Positions 57,564 through 64,000 of a stretch of DNA of 64,000 bases are shown here, one piece after another. The stretch is from Stagonosporopsis chrysanthemi (taxonomy: Eukaryota > Ascomycota > Dothideomycetes > Pleosporales > Didymellaceae), in NCBI GenBank assembly GCA_022560025.1, contig JAFISE010000027.1:124001-188000 (forward strand), given 5' to 3'. The notes under the pieces are model-generated. The model worked only from the letters and a program-made list of their open reading frames with translations, did not search any database and was not told where the DNA came from. Positions within the stretch are counted from its first letter, which is position 1; the number at the start of each line of letters is the position of its first letter. A program made the translations under genes and the position numbers.

Positions 57564-60500
57564 TTTAGTGGTCTCTGCCTCTCGTGGGAGACCACTGATG
57601 CTGAATAATCGGCTGAGACGCGTACCACAAGCCTCTTTACACAGATACATGACCTCTAAAGCTGTCTATACAGCTGTATTCCTTCCTTGAGGACGGGCGA
57701 TGATACCAGGCTCAGTACAAGTTTGTCGCAATCACTTGCCTCTGCGCGTTCTCAGCGCGTCTGCTGCTTGCAAGACATCAACAGGAGGAAGCTTACAGAA
57801 GCAGCGAATGTTCGAATATTAAATTTCATGATCATCAGTATGAGCAAATGTTGCGCAGTATGCTTGCATAATCACGGATTTCTTTGTTGAGTTATGTAGA
57901 GATGATCGAGCTAGGGCTCTGAATGATCATGATATTATGTCATGCGGCAGTCCAGGCGACCACGAAATGATTTTCTCATGCAGCGTGAGTGTGGACACTG
58001 ATGCTCTGGCAGACTTGATCACATTGATAATTCTGCATCATTATAGGGCCCGGAAAATTGCAACGGTATTGCAGTGATCATTTCCCTTCCAATATTCGGT
58101 CTTCGGCCTTCATATACCAGTGTCAATGGAATCTCTTCACGAACAGCTTGAAGTCTGCATGGATAGGTATAACCATCTATGCCCACTGTAGGAGTCGAAC
58201 CAAGCCACAACGCTACCACAACAACTCCTAAGAGAGCAAGTAACTGGAGTTGAGGTCCAAGAAATGGTGAAGGAGTGTACAGTGACTAGGAACGCGTTCC
58301 CGTCCGGTAAAAGAGTGTCGGCCAAGTGAGGACTACCAGTAAGGGAGGAATAGGTAATAAGACTATAGACACCTCATGGGCAGTCGAATCGTAGCCTTCT
58401 GACGATCCGCAGTGTGAGCATTAGTCACATGCGTGTGGGGTAGTGCTGGCTTCATTCTAATACCACGCATGTCATCAAAGACATTGGCGTCTGTTATCGA
58501 CTGTCTCAGACGTGCAGATTGAGGCATTACTGACCTCATGATGAACTCGATCCACAGCGCATTCATCGTATCCTAGGTGTGTTACAGAGGTGAGTTACAG
58601 TCGGAGGCCCTTTTTGGCAAGCGACCCTTCTTGACGTTGATGTATTTTCTTTTCTGGTCAATCACAATTGCTCTTTTGGTAACTGTGCTGCTAGACCAGA
58701 TCGAAATCTTCGAAACGCCTCCTAAAAAGTATGTGTCTGGGGTACCGAATCGATCTGCGCTGCAGAACATGCTGGTCCCAGCGTTGAGGATCGCTACCAG
58801 AAGCAAGACGATCGTGGAAAAGTTTAGAGTCCCGGCAGTGTGGCATGATTATTACAGGGTATGATCGCGTGTCAACACGAGGGTGATCGGCGCACAATAG
58901 TGTGCTCGACTGATCGTTGCTGTTCGACCAAGCTTTGCGGTGTCTCTTTGCGTTTGCCTTGGAGCGGGACTTGGCATTAGCGCTGGGGTTCACGCTGCCA
59001 TCCACATATGGTTTGCAGCGCAGTTGAGAACCTGTGTTTATGCGTTGTATCGTCGACCGTCTGGTAGCGTACGGAGCTGTCGCCAGCATTGGATTTTGAA
59101 GGTTCACTGATTTGTTATGGTGTGTAGGCTCGCCACAGCCGGGGTGTGAGTGCAGGCGAGCTCCGATTCCGACTGACTGGGGCTCGTTTCAAAAGACCTG
59201 GGTAGGGCTGTTGCGCTGTCACATGTTTCCAATCCCTGTCGTAACACTTGAATTGAACCACGGATTGTCTTCATCTCTCTAATTTAATTATTGCGGAATG
59301 ACCTCCTGCGATTTCCCGCTGTGTTGCCATTCGTGCAAATGACATCACCCTAGTGACAGAATACGAGACGTACCTTGCTCTACGAAGTAAGCTCCTGTTC
59401 AAGCCTCCCGTCATCCAAACTTGTCAAGTGGCAGCCTTGCAGCGTTTCAACAGTCGATGGCGCATTAGACAAGCAAGCACAATCCTTTGCGGCGCTGCAA
59501 AAGTCTTTCACCTCTCGGAACGATGGAACCGAAGTATGGCTCAGAGAATCAAACACTCATTTCAGAGCGCTATGATATTTTCCCAGCATCAACAGAATCA
59601 GAGTGGCCAAAAGCACCGATGAATGACAGCGGACGAACGGGAGATCCATTCATTCGTTGCTCGTGTAGCGAGTCAAGGCGAGTCAGGTAGTTGAGGCGCC
59701 GCTCGTAACTAGGAGGGTGGCCTTCAGCTGCTTTTGCTTCTGCAAGGTGTGATCGACATACTTGCGAGCGTAGATCTTCGCAGCAACAATATGAGACATC
59801 TGACCTCTTTCTGTTGAATGGCGACCCGGTTGCACGGTAGAAATCGGCGGATATGAGAACGAAATCTCTTTGCGCCAAGGAGCAAGCACGTGCCGGGTTT
59901 CTCGGAGCGCATCATCACCAAAAACAACGCCAACGTCTTCAGATCCCCCGCACACTCATGGGGTAACCGTTGCCCAGCCGGCAGGTATATGGCAGCGGGA
60001 GCTTTTGAGTCCATACATACAGTAAGGCCAAATCTGGCGAACCTTAGATTCTACGATACCGTCCCGAGCAACCCTTCCGCTGTACGTGCCGACGTGGCCA
60101 GAGCCTGAATGCGGCTTCTGTACGCCTCGCAGCCCGTCCCTGCATTTCCTAGCGGAGAATGTTGCCTGTTACTGCTGATGAAGGATTCTTCCGTTCTTCC
60201 GAAATGGGAGATCTCCGTGATTAGCGACCACGCTTCCTGCACGTCATCTCGCTCTGCGGATGGACCAAGAATCTGAAGATTGAATGTCGCTTTAACCACT
60301 TTATCAGCTGTGCTTATCTGTGCAGTTGGAGAAACTCTTTGCAACTGCCGAAGGAGTGACCTGATTCATAGTATTTGCCCTTCAGGATGTGGATCTTCGC
60401 TACGCAAGATGCTAAAGTCCGGTACACTTACAGCATCATCATCGAGAGCGCCACTGCTAGAACTGGCCCACTTTTTTAGAGCCCAGGACCCAGCGGGCTG

Positions 60501-60784
60501 ACACCTTCCCGATGCTCCCCTCTCGCTTCAAGGGTTGGTAAATTCTAGATCGAGGCTCGAAGTTTCATATGAGGATGTAGCCCCTTGAAGCCCCAACTCC
60601 CCGTCACTGGTACCCTGTTTGACACCTGAAGCCTAACGCCCAACGCCATAAGAGAGATTCGACGGATAGACTACTTACTCCAGTGTGGACCCATTCCGTC
60701 ACGACTTTCGAACCTCTCGACTTTTGTTACCTGGATGCCCGATTCTTTGCGTCAATGGGAATGTGTGTGTGATTCATAGCAATC
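57564..60784. other. Gene-poor stretch (3.2 kb) with possible relics
   Basis: The plus frame 58577-58864 has a membrane helix (LTLMYFLFWSITIALLVTVLL) but no good ATG or partner exon. Minus frames 60344-60051 (ATFNLQILGPSAERDDVQEAW) and 59878-59570 look weakly protein-like. None can be made into a gene. A GTTCGACTCC at about 58186-58200 (minus) resembles a tRNA T-arm but lacks the rest of a cloverleaf. Confidence 0.35.
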
Positions 60785-62289
60785 ATGAGGTTCCTGCACT
60801 TGCTGCTCCCGTCTTTGGTCTGGGTCTCTCTCGGACTGGCTCAGTCTGCCGGGCTGGCTGCGGCGGTTGCTCAACTGTCGCCATGTGCAGTAAGTTCTGG
60901 TCATCACCAAACATTGACATGTTTGACACCTAACAGCAAGGATGCTTGAAAGCGGCCATTGAGCAGTCGCCTTGCAGCGGTACCAATGTCACATGTGTTT
61001 GCACAAATGCGCCGTTGCAGAGTAACGTAGAGCTGTGCTTGTTGTCATCTTGCACGTTAAAAGAAGCCCTCGGTGCGCTTACATTCTCACAAAATTGGTA
61101 CACAACCAGCATGACTAACCATTGTGCAGTCACAAAGAACGTCACCGCAACAACATGCCATACTCCTATAAGAGACAACAGCGATAGTTCCCGGCTACTG
61201 AACATCATCCTTTCCGTGGTTAGCGTATTTTGTGGTCTGACAAGAATCGCCTACAAAGCAATCTATTCAATGGGGGATTTGGGACTGGACGACTACTCCG
61301 TCATATTGACATTGCTCGCAGGTGTACCGAGTGTCATTCTAATTGACCGAGGAGCTTTGCCAAATGGTCTTGGTCGAGACGTTTGGTCTCTACCTTTCGA
61401 CGAAATTACCGCTTTCGTGCGCTGGATGTACGTTTTGGAGATTTTGTATTTCTTCCACATCACGCTTCTCAAACTCACGCTTCTGTTCTTCTTTTTGCGA
61501 ATCTTCCCGAAGAAGATCATCAAGAACCTCCTTAAAGGCACTATTGTCTTTACGGCACTATACGGTTTGACTTTCGTCATTATCGCTATCTTCCAATGTC
61601 GACCTATCAGCCATTACTGGACGAACTGGGACAAGGAACACAACGATGGGCGGTGCATCAATGTGAATGCGCTGGCCTGGAGCAATGCAATTATCAGTAT
61701 CGTACTGGACGTCTGGATGCTCGTCCTCCCTCTGTACGAGGTCTTCAGGTTGCAGCTGTCCTGGCGTAAGAAGATTAGCGTGGCAATCATGTTTCTTGTC
61801 GGCACATTGTAAGTTCCAAGATCTATATATTCAGATAGTTCGCTGACCTTCTACAGCGTCACTATCGTGTCTTGTCTCCGCCTTCAATCCCTCGTTACCT
61901 TCGCGGCTTCCGCGAACCCAACCTGGGACCAAGTTGGAGTAGTCAACTGGTCGAACATCGAGGTCAACGTAGGCATAATTTGCGCTTGCCTCCCCACGAT
62001 TCGCGTCATACTGGTTCGTTTCTTCCCCAAGATCATGGGAACAACGAAAGGATCTAGTCAAGCATATCACGCCAGGTACGGATACGGGAACGGAAGCCGT
62101 GGCTTAGGCAACACAGTAGGGAGCAAGGTTGGACAGATGAGTGGCAGAGGTGTGAATGAGATCACATATACGAAAACTTTTGAGGTGCAACATGCGGACA
62201 ATGATGAGGTGGAATTGATGCAGGTGGATGAATTTGGAAAACAAAGTCCGAAATCAAGAAGCAGCAATACTAGCGTAGTCAGTTTGTAG
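60785..62289 (+). CDS. CFEM-domain PTH11/rhodopsin-type seven-helix membrane protein 2, 469 aa
   Basis: Exons 60785-60889, 60937-61808 and 61857-62289 (introns 47 and 48 nt, GTAAGT). The signal peptide (FLHLLLPSLVWVSLGLAQS) is followed by an eight-Cys CFEM module (PCAQGC, SPC, TCVC, LC, SC, HC; residues about 33-95). After it come seven helices: LLNIILSVVSVFCGLTRIAYKAI, YSVILTLLAGVPSVILI, EILYFFHITLLKLTLLFFFLRIFP, GTIVFTALYGLTFVIIAIFQC, NAIISIVLDVWMLVLPLY, and so on. The motif CRPISHYW and the end WSNIEVNVGIICACLP are typical of PTH11-like receptors. It is paralogous to the gene at 35.6 kb but has fewer introns. The Ser/Gly/Asn-rich cytosolic tail probably signals to G-proteins or kinases. 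Plasma membrane; ligand unknown. Confidence 0.93.
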
Positions 62290-62428
62290 GGCTCAAGAAC
62301 CCTGCTGTTTCCTGTTCCATCAGTTTCCGTTCTATCCGACCATCTCGATTTCAAAAAATGCGTACATCAATGATCGCGAACAAAACAGATTCCTGATCTC
62401 CGAGCCATCACGCCTCTTATCGGTATGC

Positions 62429-64000
62429 CTAAGCATCCTGCTTAGGATTCTGAATTTCGCGGCTAGCATGTACATCTCGCCTAGCATCTTCCACGATCTG
62501 ACACTTGTAGTCAGGGAACTTGCGAGCCGAGACCTTGGCCTCAAAGATTTCATCGAGCTCTTCGAGTGAGCGACCTTTGGGTTCTGGAATGCAGAAGAAG
62601 AAAAAGACAACACAGAGGAAGTTTGAACCAGCCCAGATGTAGGTATATTTTGGCCCCTAAAATGTCGTGTCAGATCGTAGCCATTCATATTAGGTGCGCA
62701 CTTACCCAGTTCAGATCCCCAGGGTTGATGAAGTAAGGAGAGCAGAAGCCAACTAGCCAAGCAAGAAAGTAGCCTAAAGCATTGCCACTTCCAACTGTCC
62801 AAGCACGCAATCGTGAGCTCACAAGCTCGTTGGCCAGAGGAAAGGCGGCGACACCGACGCATGCGTCGTAGAAAAACATAAACAGTGCCGTAAAAGCAAC
62901 GAGCACATTGCCGGTTGCGATCGAGTTTGGGCTTACACTTGCAGCAATACCGCAAGCAAGTTCGCAAAACCCACAAGTCAAAGCACCGAAGATGATGAGG
63001 GAACGCCGACCGACCCATCGCTTCATGGCATAGATGCCGCAGTGTACTCCAATCCAACCAATGCAAGCGTTCATGATGGAGTACTCGAACGCCTTGGTAA
63101 TGCCAGCGACACTGAAGAAGTATGTCTGGTATCCGATAAAAAACCACACACCAGATGCTGTCTGAGCAGCCATCATGCTGTAAGAGAGTAGTGTGCGTCG
63201 AAGATCATTGCCACGGAACATGTCCATGAACATCGTCGATTTGGCGAGGCGCCTTTCTTCTTCCACGCCACGAACCATTTCAGACCACTCGAGTTCGAAC
63301 TCTTCTCCGTGATCTTGTCGTAGCCTCATCAAGGACTCACGAGCTTCTTGATTTTGATTGCGGTGCAGCAACCAGCCTAGAGGATGTCAATCGAGTTTCT
63401 ATCTACTGATAGCCGGATAGCAGCACTTACGAGGTGACTCAGGAACAAAGAAAAGTCCGATAGCGAGAAAAACTGGAACAATGTATAGACATGCGAGCGG
63501 AATACGGTAGCTTCGTTTGTCCATGTAGTCCTTGGTGTAGTTGTCGATTACCGAGCCTATGATTGACCCAAAGTTGACGTAGTATGCGAAGAGTCCAACG
63601 AGAACACTATGGATCATATCAATACTGAGCACAGATTGGTTGTACCAAGTTTACGCACCCTCGGAGATGAGCAGGGGCTGCTTCAGTTGCATACACAGTC
63701 GAAAATGTGGTGAAGTATCCATTGGCAAGACCTAGAATAAGACGTCCAACGTAAAGTGCACTGGCAGAGGTTGATCCAAGCTGTACTGCTACCGCGATGG
63801 CATTCAAGAAACATGCGACCCACAGTCCGGTCTTTCGTCCAAAGTGCGTCGCGAATAGACCAGCCGAGATAGCGGATACAAAGCTACCAAGGCTCATCAA
63901 CGAAGTCATGAGCTGTTGAACCGTCGACTGAGAGTATCGTGAGTTGGCGACTCGCATGCAGCATGCAGCATAAACCCCACTTACATCAATACCGTATCCG
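62429..64000 (-). CDS. MFS sugar-porter family transporter, partial at the right edge
   Basis: The N-terminus lies beyond 64000. Exons seen: 64000-63985, 63927-63659, 63606-63431, 63376-62706 and 62656-62429, joined by GT-AG introns of 49-57 nt. Sugar-porter signatures are ATHFGRKTGLW (D/G-R-K loop), GRLILGLANGYFTTF, PAHLRG (the PAxxRG motif after TM4), PESPRW (end of TM6), VGRRSL and IPEPKGRSLEEL (PETKG-type, here with Pro for Thr). The family imports hexoses, pentoses, polyols or related compounds by proton symport at the plasma membrane. The C-terminal tail ends in PKQDA. A substrate cannot be given. It faces CFEM receptor 2, with 140 bases between the stops. Confidence 0.92.

Noticed and set aside
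58180..58260. Possible tRNA on the minus strand
   Set aside because: Only a T-arm-like GTTCGACTCC is present. No D-arm, anticodon arm or acceptor pairing could be drawn.

Overview
The window is nuclear DNA of a filamentous ascomycete (Pezizomycotina). Genes carry one to five short introns, mostly 45-60 bases, with GTRNGT-like donors and YAG acceptors. The families present are typical of the group: a Zn2Cys6 regulator, a HET-domain relic, two CFEM-headed seven-helix receptors, RTA1, a cutinase and F-box-like leucine-rich proteins. The cutinase and the CFEM receptors suggest a plant-associated lifestyle, and Dothideomycetes is my best guess. I saw no rRNA, confident tRNA, CRISPR array or intact transposon. 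Gene models were built by hand from splice signals and reading-frame continuity.

Layout. 0.7-12.1 kb: a C2H2 zinc-finger gene, a 2-oxoglutarate dioxygenase (-), a decayed F-box/LRR-like gene (-), a 3.6 kb gap, then a five-exon Zn2Cys6 regulator (-). 15.3-20.3 kb: the cytosolic Fe-S assembly factor CIA2 with a GC-AG intron, a second decayed F-box/LRR-like copy, and an intact 415-residue relative. 22-30.3 kb: a 47-residue membrane ORF, tRNA dihydrouridine synthase 2 (-), a HET-domain pseudogene (-), a CorA-like membrane protein (-), and an unknown 140-residue protein. 31.6-43.3 kb: a zinc alcohol dehydrogenase facing a cytochrome P450, CFEM receptor 1, threonine aldolase facing a class I amidotransferase-like protein, and a 12-helix MFS transporter. 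43.6-57.6 kb: a broken unknown gene (-), an RTA1-like protein, a DUF4267-type protein, an archaemetzincin, a cutinase, a calcineurin-like phosphoesterase (-), a broken unknown gene, the crosslink-repair nuclease PSO2/SNM1, and a small basic protein with an in-frame TAG. 60.8-64 kb: CFEM receptor 2 and a sugar-porter MFS gene (-) cut by the window edge.

The genes do not form one pathway. Housekeeping genes (CIA2, DUS2, threonine aldolase, PSO2) alternate with environment-facing ones (receptors, transporters, cutinase, P450). Decayed genes sit between them. Several carry nonsense codons explicable by C-to-T or G-to-A transitions, which fits repeat-induced point mutation or simple neutral decay. 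The main points for a second look are two independently supported GC-AG introns, a TAATG uORF/start overlap in the regulator, a dispersed F-box-like family with two dead copies and one live one, and a small two-helix gene whose stop codon may be removed by a 42-base in-frame intron.
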